Source of the DNA: Epiperipatus broadwayi
Lineage: Eukaryota > Onychophora > Udeonychophora > Euonychophora > Peripatidae
DNA length: 64,000 nt
Direction of reading: 5' to 3'
NCBI GenBank assembly: GCA_028023455.1
Contig: JAQFVV010012511.1
Span: 746,001-810,000, forward strand
Shown: in pieces, positions 26,039 to 37,939 of the stretch
How the letters are laid out: the number at the start of each line of letters is the position of its first letter
Numbering within the stretch: position 1 is the stretch's first letter
Made by a program: the position numbers and the translations under genes
Notes under the pieces: model-generated
The model's database searches: none
The model's input: the letters and a program-made list of their open reading frames with translations, nothing else
Told to the model about the DNA's origin: nothing

Positions 26039-26046
26039 ATATCCTT
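26039..26046 (+). promoter_or_regulatory. U12-type (AT-AC) 5' splice site
   Basis: The sequence ATATCCTT is the consensus donor of AT-AC introns recognised by U11/U12 (family knowledge). It lies directly after the Leu-Leu codons of exon 4. No GT donor compatible with an open frame exists nearby. It pairs with the branch site and AC acceptor at 36797-36812. Confidence 0.85.
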
Positions 26047-26344
26047 GATATTATTCAATTATGAAAAACTCTGTAATTAAAATGTAATAATCTGTATACA
26101 ATTAGAATTTTTTTTTAAACGAGGTATATAAATAATATAACATTAATGCAGTTTTAATGCAGAGCACTTATTTCAAAGACAAATATTTATCTTGAAAAGA
26201 ATACTTTGCATGAAAATTATCTAGAAATTAATAGACTTGGTAAATAGTGATTTTTTTACACTGTTCTTTTATTTTGGTTTGATGAAGCAATCTGTCTGAA
26301 ATGAGTTATTACTTCTTCACCCTATTTTTTGTTTTCCATTACTT

Positions 26345-26580
26345 TAATTAGAAGGGATTTGAACTGAGCACTGACTATATATATGTGTGTGGGAGATGAT
26401 GATCTGGACCAACTGATAGTGCTGTTTCAGACAAAATATTTGTATTAGAGATCATTTATTTTTTTTCACATGTATGTGGTCATGTGAATCAGTTATGTAA
26501 GATGGAGTGGGTAGCTGAAGGGAGTTTGAAAGTCTGTGTTGAATTCCCCTCTAATTACATCTAAGTTTAATATATATATA
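26345..26580. repeat. Foldback family P2, half copy
   Basis: gagcactgactatatatatgtgtgtgggagatgatgatctgga, then gatcattta..ttttttcacatgtatgtgg and a terminal tRNA-like block (gtgggtagctgaagggagtttgaaagtctgtgttgaattcccc). It corresponds to the right half of 360-1262. Confidence 0.75.
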
Positions 26581-26699
26581 TATATTATAATCAAATATTA
26601 TTATTACTTTAGAAAATTGATATTTCTAAGATCTAAAATAAATTTTTAAATATATAATCAGTTTATGTAATTATATATTTATAAGCATTATCATAATCA

Positions 26700-27340
26700 T
26701 TCACCTGTTTCTTTTATTCATTAATGAGTGTCAATGTGAGTGAATTACCTCCAGATCATTTTTTTCTATTCTGAATGCTTCCAATATTGTTAATTCCATT
26801 TTATATTGTTACCCATCCATGACAACTTTAATTATCCTCTTCCTTTTGATCTATTCACCATTTTAAACATGATAACCCTTTCAAATATGTTAATCTGCCT
26901 TGCACCATATCCAAAATATTGTAATTTTCATTGTTTTACCATGTCTTTTTGCAGCTCTTCCAAAATCCATTCATTAGTTTTCTTAGCTGTCCAAGATGTG
27001 CCAAGCATTCATCTGTAACACTTCATTTCAAAATTTATTATTTTATTTATTTATTTTTTTATGTTTCTTTAATGTTCATGCTTCACATCCATGTAATGCA
27101 ATGAATCATATTAAACTTTCAACAATCTACACTTTGACCATATTGTTATGCTTTTTTTTTCCATATCGACATTAATCTTGCATATGCTTTTGATGCTCGC
27201 TCCTTAAATTAATTTATTCTGAAACTCAAATAGACAAACTCTGAAACTTGTTTCAGTTTATGTCCATCAACTTTTATCTCTTATCTTTCCTCCAGTTAAT
27301 TACATACCTTTGTTTTGCTTGTAAAGTCAGTGATGATATC
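26700..27340 (-). pseudogene. LINE fragment, C-terminal end of a reverse transcriptase ORF
   Basis: Minus-strand pieces read HGCEA*TLKK (about 27070-27110), KTNEWILEEL (about 26960) and LQYFGYGARQI (about 26900), in the order of the C-terminal region of RTE/jockey-type LINE proteins (YGCETWTL ... TNEWVL ... LRYYGHTMR). Several stops and frame changes; a dead fragment within the AT-AC intron. Confidence 0.65.
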
Positions 27341-27689
27341 CCACATTTTTAAGAACTGGTTCTCTAAATGCAGATGGTATTTAAGAAACTATTCAGCATG
27401 GAAGCAAATCACTTTTTGGTTTTGTACCCAAAAATTTTTGGCGCTTCTCAGAAATTTTGCATGACCCCTTCCTCTCATACACATAAAAGTGCAGTAGTGC
27501 ACATGCACACTATGATGTACTTTATAATCTCACTTATCAGACCAAAAAGATTTAAACCATTTATATAATTGGAAAAAAAAAAAATGTATTTGGCAAGATA
27601 TTTCCATATGGACATTCTATTCACATCATATATCTCTTCAGGTTGATTATGCTTTTTGACACTAGCATCATCAGTTGTGCTGTGATTTG

Positions 27690-29111
27690 TTAGCCATACT
27701 TGAACTGAGCCACTGCAGTCTCAACAATCTAATGGAAGACCTATCAAATTTATTACTAGAAGATTTGCCACATTTTTCATTTCGAGGCGATTTCTTTTAT
27801 CCGAATAAATTGTGTTCATCACAGAAAACGCTTGTTCAGCCACTGTGGAACTCACAACAATGGTATTAATTATATTTTTAAATCTTGGATAGTTTTGGGT
27901 ACAGCATGTTTCTGGTGATTTCTCATAACATTTTCTACATAATCACAAAAATCATTAACTGAAATCTCATGATGAAATACTTTGTAAAAATCTGTTAATT
28001 TCTTTTCAAATTTTTTCCAGGGAACTACAGCATCTTACCAGATTTCAAGCATCTGGGATATTTGTTGTCACTGCATTCAGTAATTTTTGATGGTGAAGAC
28101 TCACATATTTGTCAACAAAATTAATATACTGGAATTCTTAGAAAAGATAGTGTCATTTATTATTCTTGTACCACTCTTCTTTCTGAGATATTCAAATGCT
28201 TTAATTGTTCTCTTAATCAACTGTTCAGCGCACATATTTGTTGATGAGACATTTAGTCATTCCAGAAAATTTCTTATTAGTAGAAAAAAAATCATACAGG
28301 CTCATCATGTTGCAACTACTGTTCTATGACAGCATGCTGCCTATCTTGGGCAAAAACTCTACTAATTTTTATAATTTCAATTCACAAATTGTTTAAAATT
28401 TTATTCAGTGTCATTTGGTTTTTATTAAACTGATGAAAGGTTTTGTATATTTCATCAATAAATGCTTTAAAATGATTCATTTGCTTTATAACCTTAATAT
28501 AATCATCCAACACAAGATGAAAGTGATGTCTCAAACAATGCCAAATAATAATCTCGGAATAGTGGTTTTTTATTTTAACATTCACTCCTGATCACCTTCC
28601 CAGCATCACACTTGTTCCATCTGAACAAAATCTAGGCAAATTATTCTTCAAATATGGATTATCAAATCTTACTGAATGCAGGCTTAGGCATAGAGCAGTG
28701 TAAATGATTTCAGCATCTTGGTTTTGTAATTCCACTAAATCTACAAAAATTGTTGGTGAAAAATCTGCATCTTCAACCTTAATAAAAATGTTAAGGACTG
28801 TTTTGCATGATATTGTTTATGCCTCATCAATTATAACACATATCTTTTAAATTTTGATCTATTATTTTTCTAAATACTTCCTTTTTAATGTATTTTGCAA
28901 TGTGCTCAACAATTTTGACAGCTATGAATCGAGAATGGTGTTCCACTCCCATATCTAACCCATTCTTTTTTTGTAATTCTATCAAATATTCAATATCAAA
29001 AAATAGTCGGTTTAATTTTACTAAAGTGTAAACTGTATTGAAAAGTTTACAAAAAGAACTCATAAACTTTTCATGAGTTTTGTCTATTGTAACAGGATCA
29101 CTATTTTCCAT
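27690..29111 (-). pseudogene. hAT-superfamily transposase-like pseudogene (KIAA1586-like), main part
   Basis: Minus-strand frames read in order: VYTLVKLNRLFFDIEYLIEL and MGVEHHSRFIAVKIVEHIAK (28827-29111); a catalytic-core stretch with IIWHCLRHHFHLVLDD and HFKAFIDEIYKTFHQ (28382-28585); and a C-terminal hAT dimerisation-type motif AEQAFSVMNTI.SDKRNRL with NLLVINLIGLPL (about 27720-27845). These resemble the KIAA1586-like proteins that I recall as very numerous in octopus annotations. Stops and shifts separate the pieces (for example after KDMCYN), so no full protein can be made. Its N-terminal piece lies upstream at 30832-31203. Confidence 0.8.
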
Positions 29112-30831
29112 CTATATAATTGCATATATATATATATATAACACTATACGTATATAGATTTTTTTTCTTTTTCTTTCCATACAAATACTTTTATGGGAAT
29201 CGATAATATTTCAGTACGATTAAAATGAATAACCCTGCATTTATGGTTATATTAAAGCAATACTGTTAGTAGAACACAATCTCATTTTTAGATTGTAAGA
29301 ATTCAACAAACAAATAAAATTAAACCCTTAAAGATTCGCTATTTCTCGCCCAGTATATTTATGAGCGTCACTTTATGACCTCAAGCGCCAATCTTATATT
29401 ACTATAAGAATTATACTGGGAGAGCTGGAATACCAATGTGGAAACTATAAGACAGTAGCCCTTGACTAGCTCACTCAGGGCAGGTGATTATTTAATTGTG
29501 GGAAATATATGGGGATTACACTGCAAAAAACACACCTTAAATCAAATAGTTATTACACTAATTTATAACTTTAATAATCTTACAAACTCAAAACAGAGAA
29601 ACCACACAAAGATTTGCAAATTTCATTTTTATTTTAATATTTTACTTTTATTTCTCTCATATTTATCTTACCCAATTATTTTGTGCTCAAAAGTTAGAGA
29701 AACGCATGTATACATACACACTGCATAAAAACATGTATAAGGCAATAGGAAATATACGTAAAAATGAAAACAAATATCAGGTTCATCCGGATACCAAAAG
29801 AATCACTTTAAGTTCATAAGATTTAATAATAAAAAATGTTTATGCATAAAAGTTTATAAGTAGTTCAAGGCGTACGAACATTTGCAACATTAAATGAATA
29901 TAGGTGGTAAATGTGCACATTACCTGAATTTCTTTCTTCCCTGTAGAAAACTAAAGGTGAAATATTTATTTTTAATATGTATTGCATTCGACATAATGGC
30001 CATAGAAGTAGGTGATTCCGGCGGTCCGATCTGCTTTATTGATTTTCTATCTGCTAATGTTGATGGAACTCAATCTTGGCATCAGAGTGACTGGTTTCCA
30101 TTAATAACATTCACTCATCCTGTAGCAACTTCAGTATCTTTGGGGACGGGATTGTAAAGCTTAGCATGCTTATAACTCTACCCCAACCTGCTCATAATTG
30201 ACCAAAATCTTTTCAGCACTATGGATGAACAAATAAAATATTATTTTCTTTAATTTTTAAACATGTCAACTGGATTTCCAACAGCAAGTTAGAACAAGAA
30301 TAATTATAATCTTTTTAATTTTCTTTTTATAGTCCCCATCCCCTTTTTCTAGAAAGTTCTGCCACTCAAATCCGGATTTTTTTTAAAACAAAAGCAAATA
30401 GCTTTTAGCACCTCAAAATATATTTTTACTTTCCTTTTGTTTTGATCGAAATTCTTTTGAATCTAAAACAAATCTCCATAATTTAAATTCTTCAGATATA
30501 GATCAAGTGCTTTTTGATATCTTTTTTTTCGTTTAATTTCTCCGAATAAAACTTTGTTACTTTCATCTTGGAATTAAAAAAATATTTCTATCTGCATTTT
30601 TCTTTTAATAATATTAAGATTTTCATCCCATACAACATTATATACATGCGTTTCCAAAAAACAAAAGAACACACAACCCCCACCCCACCTGTTTTATTTT
30701 AATCTTTTAAATCCCTATTTAGAATTACAAATATAAAATAAAAAAATACGTCTATTTTTATTTTACTCAGATGTTTGAGTTAGATTTATGTTAATTTCCC
30801 CTTCTTGAAACAGGGTTTGAACCTAGCCCTG
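29112..30831. other. Unidentified insertion between the two hAT segments
   Basis: Starts with an AT microsatellite (29125-29140). It contains a higher-complexity block (29330-29460) and an open frame at 29894-30157 (87 codons, VGDSGGPICF) that I do not recognise; the GDSGGP string alone is not evidence of a protease without the rest of the fold. It ends near a B-box-like ggttcaaaccc on the minus strand (30810-30820). Confidence 0.45.
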
Positions 30832-31203
30832 TTACACTATGGTATTGCATTTTTTGTACTTTCTTTCAATTGCCTTACACATATCTGGTGTTCTTTTTAT
30901 GATGTATACCTTTATTTTTTTCGAAGACAGCCTTGTTGAACCATTATTTTTTCCACTTGGAACAATATGACATCTCCATTCTTTTGACACATGAGCTGCC
31001 TTCATTTCAATTTTGGTAGAGATTTTTCCAATAAGTAAACCACAATATTTTTCTTTGAATTCATTGGCTTGTTTCATATTCCAGCAGTCAGGAAGGTCAC
31101 TATCTACATTTATTTTATGTGTATCTTTTGTACTTTTGGAACTCGACAGCTTATTTGTGTTGTCAACTTTATTTTCTGTTGTATCAGAAGAAACAGAAAA
31201 CAA
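30832..31203 (-). pseudogene. hAT/KIAA1586-like pseudogene, N-terminal part
   Basis: A 123-codon minus-strand frame with DCWNMKQANEFKEKYCGL and HVSKEWRCHIVPSG, which fits the N-terminal region of KIAA1586-like proteins preceding the segment at 27690-29111. The sequence 29112-30831 separates the two, either an insertion or an intron-like gap. The frame is rich in Lys and Ser. It may extend to about 31330 in a shifted frame (KQYDIS..., NIIKINPSQ-like). Alone it would not be functional. Confidence 0.65.
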
Positions 31204-31330
31204 AACTTGATTCGAAATATCATGCTTTACTATTGTTTTTGATTCTGTATTAGTTTTAGAGTCCTTTATGAAGAAATCTGATATTGTTTCTTGTGAAGGA
31301 TTTATTTTTATTATATTCTCGTGTTAAATT

Positions 31331-32334
31331 CGCCCTAGAAAAAAAAAAAATCTAATTAATGTATTTTTAATACAAATGAGTGGTAACAAATCATAAAACT
31401 GAAATAAAATAGTAAAATTTTAAAAAAATATTTGAAAATGAATCATGCTATTTGATGAGCCAAAGTTATTGTTATATTTATCATCTGGCCAAGTTATTTT
31501 AGAAAAAATATGTTGAACTCATTGTTAAAAAAGACACACTGTTACATCAGATATAGCAAACTAAATGAAATTAATGTATTATAAACATACTACAGCTGGT
31601 AATCCATTAAACTTACTAATCAAATAAAAACAAATTTTACATGATAAATATATAAGTGAAAAAATAAAATATTTAAATAAAAAAGAAAAGTTAAATAAAT
31701 ATTTAAAACAATGTGGGCATAACAAAATCATTGATAACAATAGTTTTATGTTACTGTTTATTTTTGCAATGATAGGTCTTTTTGAAGTTATTTTATCTTT
31801 AAAGTAAAATAATTTCAGTTAGAGTAAATTTCTTTAAAAAAATTATAGTAATACATTTGTGCCAAATTTATTTTTAATTTTGATAACACCTCTGTTAAAT
31901 GTAAGTAAATAATGAGTAAAAATTAAATATGGATTCCTTTATCACTAATAAAATAACACTTTATTTGTATACTTTTAAATAAACTAATTTTAAACGTGAT
32001 AAATAATGGATTTAATTACTTAAAACAAAACTGTTGTGAATTATTTCTTGCAGAATAATTTTTAAACTCAAATTTCATTGCGCATATCACACGTTCCAAG
32101 TGCAATACACCTGCGATCAAATGGTATGTTTTCTATCGTATTGTCAAATTATTCTGGGAAAAGCATTTTGAACTCAATCTGTTCAAAAAGAATCATTGTT
32201 ACGTTAGATTTAACAAAAAAAAAAAAAAATACAAATGATGTTTTAGATTATTGTTGAGAACAAGTAATTTATTAAGTCAACTCTTTTTTAGGGGAATAAT
32301 AAATAAAATTTATTTTCGGATAACTTAACTAAGT
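31331..32334. other. Intronic sequence, nothing recognised
   Basis: Very AT-rich. Near-repeated phrases (caaattattctgggaaaagcattttgaactca at 32144-32180 echoes catctggccaagttattttagaaaaaatatgttgaactcat at 31483-31523) suggest two copies of an old repeat. Confidence 0.45.
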
Positions 32335-33070
32335 GGTCTTAGTCCATATTCTGTTCTTGCCCTTACCAGTTTCTATAGTTTTTTCTCTGTTGCTGCAATT
32401 AAAACTACATCATCTGCATATTGAAAATTACATAATTGTCTTCCTCCAATATAGAATTTATTCTGAAAACTTTTGGAAGCTTCTCTCATTGCCACCTCTT
32501 CTAAAATATTGAATAAGCTAAGTGATGATGCATAGCATTCTTTTACCTCTAATCACTTGAAACCAATCTGAATTTGTTAGTTACTATTCTCACTCTGCCT
32601 TTTTCTCTCCTATATAAGGAAGGTGTAAGCTGTGTCATATGTGGAGGATAATCCATATCTAACAATTCTTTCCAAAATGTACCATGACATACAGAATCAA
32701 AAGCTTTCTGATAAATTATAAAACAGAGATGGAGTGGCTGTTGAAATTTCCTAGCTTTATTGAGAATGTTCATGTTAGTTATCTGATTTTTTGTTTCTCA
32801 TTGTGCTCTAAAATTTGCTCATTCTTGTATTAATTTATATTATATCTTTATCTGTATTCAATCCAAAACTATCATCAACATTATTTTGCTGGCATATGAA
32901 ACTAATGCTATTGACCTATAATTACCACACTGATTGAGTTTCCTTTTTTTTTTTTTTTTTTGGTATTGTTATAAATATTGCTGCAAGCAAATTCTTAGGC
33001 CAAATTTGTGCAACCATGATCAATCTGTGTATTCTGTTTACACTTGCATTTTTCCTTGTTGACTTTAACC
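32335..33070 (-). pseudogene. LINE reverse transcriptase fragment with YADD box
   Basis: Minus strand reads FIIYQKAFDSVCHGTFWKEL, then SLYRREKGRVRIVTN (32549-32773), and, in another frame, NFQYADDVVLIAATEKKL (about 32370-32425). These are RT palm motifs A and C of a jockey/RTE-type LINE. Upstream RT pieces run to about 33070. Frame changes and stops show it is dead. Confidence 0.8.
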
Positions 33071-34242
33071 ACAAGCCATTCACCATCATCTCGCCATTTT
33101 TTCCCCACGACTAATCTACCAAATTGGTTGATAATGACTTCATACACTTAAGCATTGACTTTAACTATATTATTGACAAATATGGTTTAGCTCAACAGAA
33201 TAATTACTGCCATGCACTAACAGTTATTTTTAACCACAGATAAGAGCCAAAGATGGTCAGCTCATTTAAATTGTAGCTGTTGATCTTTCAGAGTAACTAT
33301 TTCTTCTGAGATTCTCATGCAAATTTTATAAGCATTAACAGTCAAATAAATACAATTAAAATATTTATGTAATTTACAATGACCATGATTCATCCAAAAA
33401 TCATCCATCATACAATATAGAAAAATGTTTTAATATTATGAAAAATTATGTATTTTTGTGTGGTGAATGGTTTTTGAATGAATCATGATCATTGATTGCT
33501 AATATTTGTTATATAAATATATAACTGAATATATATTTATTTAAAATTTTATTTATATGTTAGAAATATCTATTTATTAAAGCAATGGTAATCAAAAAAT
33601 GGGCAGGGGGTATATTTTAAGATTTTATTAATTGTCAATATTAATTTATATATTTTTATATTGTAATGATAAATATAAATTGTGGTATAAATATTAGTTT
33701 TAGGTTTTGTCAAAAGAGGATTATGTAATATATTTACATTTGACAAAAAATGTATTTCTGGGGAGCATTACAAAAGAATAAAAGAAATTTCATTTAAGTA
33801 GTTTAATAAAACTGTTAAATTAACTGAATATAAACAATAAATATTGTTTAATATATATATACATATTGTAAATCAGCATAATGGAAAATTTTTAAAAAAT
33901 TTTGTTTAAAAACTATAATTCAATAATTTATAATATATGTACATGCATTTTTTAATGGTTTTAATTTATTTTTTCATTTTTGAATAGAATAATATGTTCC
34001 TTATTTAAATGTTATTAATATATATAAATATTGAGTGGGGCTAATATTATTTGTAGAAGCACCTGAATGAATTTTCAGTTGCAGAATGAAATATCTAATA
34101 TTTTTCATTGCTTATTTGCAGTTTAATTACTCTGCTTTATTATCTGTGTGTGTAAACTGTTTAACAAGTAATCAAAATATCTTATTTATATATATATAGG
34201 CACTTATAAAAATATATTTTGATTATTTGCATGCATATATAT
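33071..34242. other. Intronic sequence, nothing recognised
   Basis: AT-rich, ending in a TATATAT run next to the solo LTR. No gene or element ends seen. Confidence 0.5.
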
Positions 34243-36201
34243 TGTAACGGTATGCATTCTCTCAACAAGACAAGTTAAGACAGTCGCATCTCACTATAGT
34301 CAGATTTGAGGTCTTCATATAGGATGCCACGAATGTTGTGATTTAATTTTGATATAAAACTATATCTGTCCCCAACAAATAACGTATTATTAATAAATTA
34401 TTATATCTAAACCACATCAAATTAATTTTCACCTTAATTGACTTAACCGTTATGCTCAGATCTCGAACTCAGGGAAATTTAACAAATGATTCTCTTCAGG
34501 GGTTTCAATCAATATTCTAAAGTAATATTAATAACAAATCTCACTAACTCTTTAAATTAAATAAAATAAAATTGAAGACTTCATTTAATTTAATATAAAA
34601 AACATAATAATTATTTATTTAACAAATAAATAACTTAAATTTTACAATATATAAAAATTATTTATATATCTACTTCCTTATATTAAAAATATAAATATTC
34701 TATTTACTTATGGTAGATATATTTTTTAACTTATAGCACTACATGATTTTATAACGTATATAAACTATAAGTATCCAAATATTAAGACTTCTACATTAAT
34801 ACTATTCTATAATAATTAGATTATACAAATAATAATCCAATCATTTATATATAATATTTTCATTCGTTAAAATGATTGTATGTAATTTATGTTTATTAAT
34901 ATAAAAATATATATTTCATATCAATGTTAGTCATTTATCATACATTATGGTTATTAGACATTTGGATTAGTATAAACAATGTAGTGTCATGTCATAGAAA
35001 ATAATAGTGTGTGAATTTAAAAATAATTTAATCTCTTACCTCCAAGTTCACTTTATCCCTCTATATTTTTACATGCTTTTCCCATATTAATATTTCTTAA
35101 CCTATATTTAAATCTTTATTAATCATAAATATAAATAAAAATATTTTAAATTATTAATTCTCTTATTATTCATTTCTTTAATAAAATGAATACGATAATA
35201 AAGGAAATGAAATTAATTTTTCCGAATTATAATTTTCAAAAAACTTAAATGGTATTTATAAAAGTTAATACAATAGTCTCAGATGTTCCTGGAATTCGCG
35301 ATTGAAAATCCTTGAAGATGCAATTTTTGACTCCTTTGTTGTTAGACATTAAAGAAAATAATAGGATATCCTAAGTTGACGTTTAGTTTCCTCTTTATAT
35401 GTAGATTTCATCTTCTCAATACACAGTTCCTTTATTAACAATTATAATTCCATTTTGAAGGTCTAACTTTTTTATAATTTCATAGGCATTCAGCAAAAGA
35501 TATTATTCACACATATATATTTGACTAGGCAAGTGCATTTTATATATCCCATGATAAATAAATGTTCTACTCACTCTGCATTCTTCTTATAATGTAAAGT
35601 ACATTAAATTTAGTTGAAGTTTTTATAGACATGTTCTTTTTTAAAACTAAGTTTACAATTTAGAACTCTGATTAGAACGATTTTTTATCGCACACGAAAA
35701 TATATTTTAACCAAGTAATTTAGAAATTACTTTCTTTAAAAAAATATTAGAAATTTCTTCTAATAAGTATTAAGTCATTCAAAATATAGCTTTTATACTA
35801 TACACTCCTCTTTTAAATCGAACACAGTATAAGTTTTTATGAGGATATAGCTGACAAAAAATAGAATCCTTAATCTTCTAATAAAAAAATAGAATTATTT
35901 ATTTTTATATCTCGCTCCATGAACTTGCTGAAGCATAACACATTCTACATTGTTACAATACAATTCAATATTAAAACACTAAGCTAATTTCATTTCCTTT
36001 AATTCGATAAACTATGTGAACCCAGAGGTCATTCATTACCTTGTCAACCGTCTTTTCTCAACAACGTTTTTTCCATTTTAAAGAATGAGAAATATTAACT
36101 TACTAAATTATATATTTATTTTCATAAATATAATAAGAATACAAATATAATGTATACATATTGATTATATGTATGTATGAGTATATATATATACTCTTAC
36201 A
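34243..36201 (-). mobile_element. Solo LTR, gypsy family B
   Basis: 1959 bp from TGTAACGG to CTCTTACA, collinear with the 3' LTR at 58127-60097, including the early block ctcactatagtcagattt.aggtcttcatataggatgccacgaat. No internal retroelement sequence adjoins either end, so it is a solo LTR left by recombination. Both flanks are ATATAT runs, so a target duplication cannot be distinguished from the repeat. It lies in the CIP2A AT-AC intron. Strand is assigned from the pol-bearing copy. Confidence 0.85.
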
Positions 36202-36796
36202 ATATATATATATTGAAATATTTAACTAAAGTGGTTTATATCAAAGTTATGAGTACAGAAAGTTTGAATATATATTAATCTAATTTTAAGCAAAAATATT
36301 GTAATTTGTTAATAATTAATTTTAGAATATTCAAGTTTCAAAGTATTTTATTATTGCCAACAAAATCATTTAAAGAAGATGGCTACATAATACAAAAATT
36401 ATAGTTTTTGAATAAATTTTCTTTATGAAAAAAAAAGTATATAGTGTCATAAATTGATGCTTTACATTATTGTTAATTGTTATTTAACACAAACTGACTG
36501 ATCTCTCACAATATATGTGTTTCAGTTCCATTCCATTCTTGTCAAATAAAAATTCAAATACTTGTTAACCATGTCAGAATAGTAATCGAAGCTATTTATA
36601 TAAATAGATTCATGTGATGTAATTTATTTTCAAGATGTGAATTTATTATATATAGACACATTTTTTCAATTGTGTTCAAACTTTTCAATATTAAATATCC
36701 ACTATACAAGGCAGAAATAATTATGATTTTATTTCATTTTTTATTAATTGGCAATTACCATAATTGCTGAATTGAATATGAAATAACATTATTTTA

Positions 36797-36812
36797 TCTT
36801 AACTTAATTTAC
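36797..36812 (+). promoter_or_regulatory. U12 branch site and AC 3' splice site
   Basis: TCTTAAC at 36797-36803 matches the U12 branch consensus (TCCTTAAC), with the branch adenosine at 36801 or 36802. The intron would end at AC, 36811-36812, about 10-11 nt downstream, inside the narrow distance typical of U12 introns. There is no polypyrimidine tract of the U2 type. An alternative U2-type acceptor, gtcag ending 36823, would drop the residues LLCQ that align with human TLCG. Confidence 0.83.
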
Positions 36813-36948
36813 TATTATGTCAGAATGGGGTGACTAAAGTATATGAAATAATTGATGCCACTTGTCTATGCAGTTTGATTGATTTTCAACTTATCCATAA
36901 TCCTACTGGCATCATCAATGGAAGTAATACTGTGAATTTTAATTGGTG
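36813..36948 (+). CDS. CIP2A: CIP2A exon 5 of those seen (follows the AT-AC intron)
   Basis: 136 nt from the AC acceptor to a strong GTAAGT donor at 36949. Its first two bases complete a Leu codon with exon 4, and the exon then reads LCQNGVTKVYEIIDATCL. Human CIP2A reads [20 protein letters not shown] here, the same length with similar hydrophobic spacing. It continues through SLIDFQLIHN (human TLIEQQF) and ends in phase 2 after NFNW. The last residues are poorly conserved, matching a variable human loop. The exon is isolated between introns of 10.8 and 5.4 kb. Confidence 0.85.
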
Positions 36949-37507
36949 GTAAGTAGTAATTATGAATTATTTTTATTCAGTAATTAAAATAATTTATTTT
37001 ATTACATTTTGATGTTTTTAAAATAATGATTTGTCATTTAGAATGATATTAATCAATATTTGTTTTGATCTTTTAAAGCTCTATTGTGCTTTAAAAAAAT
37101 TACTTAATATATATATTTTTAAAAAATTACAATGTCTGATTTTCATACAATATATTTAATTATTTTTTTTTAAATATATTTTTTCTAGACATTCCCAAAA
37201 TATATATATTACCTTCAGAGAAAAAAGTTGGTCTGAAATTGCACTAAATCTTTGTGAAAAATATTATTGTCTGAATGGAATTCTGCAAATTAAAAAAAAT
37301 TCCTCAGATATTTTGAAAAACTAGTTAAATATTAATGTTAGCCATAGTTAGTAAGATGTGTATAGTCTTATGTATACATGATATTGTAAATAAAGTTTTA
37401 TTACAAATAATAATTACCGCACAACATTTATATTCATTCTATCAAAATTTACAAGAAATTAGTATGAACTGAACTCAAATTAGTTATGGAAATTTACTAT
37501 ATATATA

Positions 37508-37783
37508 TTGTAATTACAATAAAAATAATAAATTTAACAGTAACAAACTATTATAAACAATCCTTAAATCCGCAGAAATACTTTCGGTTAATTTCTAACA
37601 TTAAAATACGAGATGCATGGGATTTGAATTGATGACGTTTGCTTCTGCTTTGTTTTTTTTTTTTTAATTTAATGGCAGTTGAGGCAGGTTTAAGAAATTA
37701 ACCGAAAGTACTTGTGCGGATTTAAGAATTGTTTATAATAGTTTGTTACCATTAAAGTTATTATTTTTATTGTAATTACAATT
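37508..37783. mobile_element. Short palindromic MITE with ~80-bp TIRs
   Basis: 276 bp. The left arm (ttgtaattacaataaaaataat, acaaactattataaacaat, ttaaatccgca, actttcggttaatttct) is repeated in reverse complement on the right (agaaattaaccgaaagt through attgtaattacaa). The centre has a poly-T run. The outermost ttgtaattacaa is itself palindromic. No coding capacity. Confidence 0.85.
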
Positions 37784-37939
37784 TTGTTTTAATTAATGGA
37801 CATTTTATTTATATTATATATATATATGTGCAAAACTCATACATAAAAAGCAGTAATAGCCAGAGTGTGTGCAAAAGCTTGGAAAATCAGATGTAGAGTT
37901 TTATTTTCAAATAATGTGTATACAGAAGTGTAACATATA

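Noticed and set aside
26039-26064. Reading exon 25888 on to the TGA as the end of a short CIP2A
   Set aside because: Downstream exons continue the family alignment in phase when the AT-AC intron is removed, so a C-terminal end here is unlikely, although a retained-intron short isoform cannot be excluded.
29894-30157. Frame with GDSGGP, recalling a trypsin-like serine protease
   Set aside because: Only the short string matches; the surrounding residues do not fit the protease fold and no His/Asp partners are visible.
30800-30840. Possible tRNA gene: ggttcaaaccc with flanking cagggc on the minus strand
   Set aside because: B-box-like only; no A box or cloverleaf could be drawn, so at most a SINE relic.
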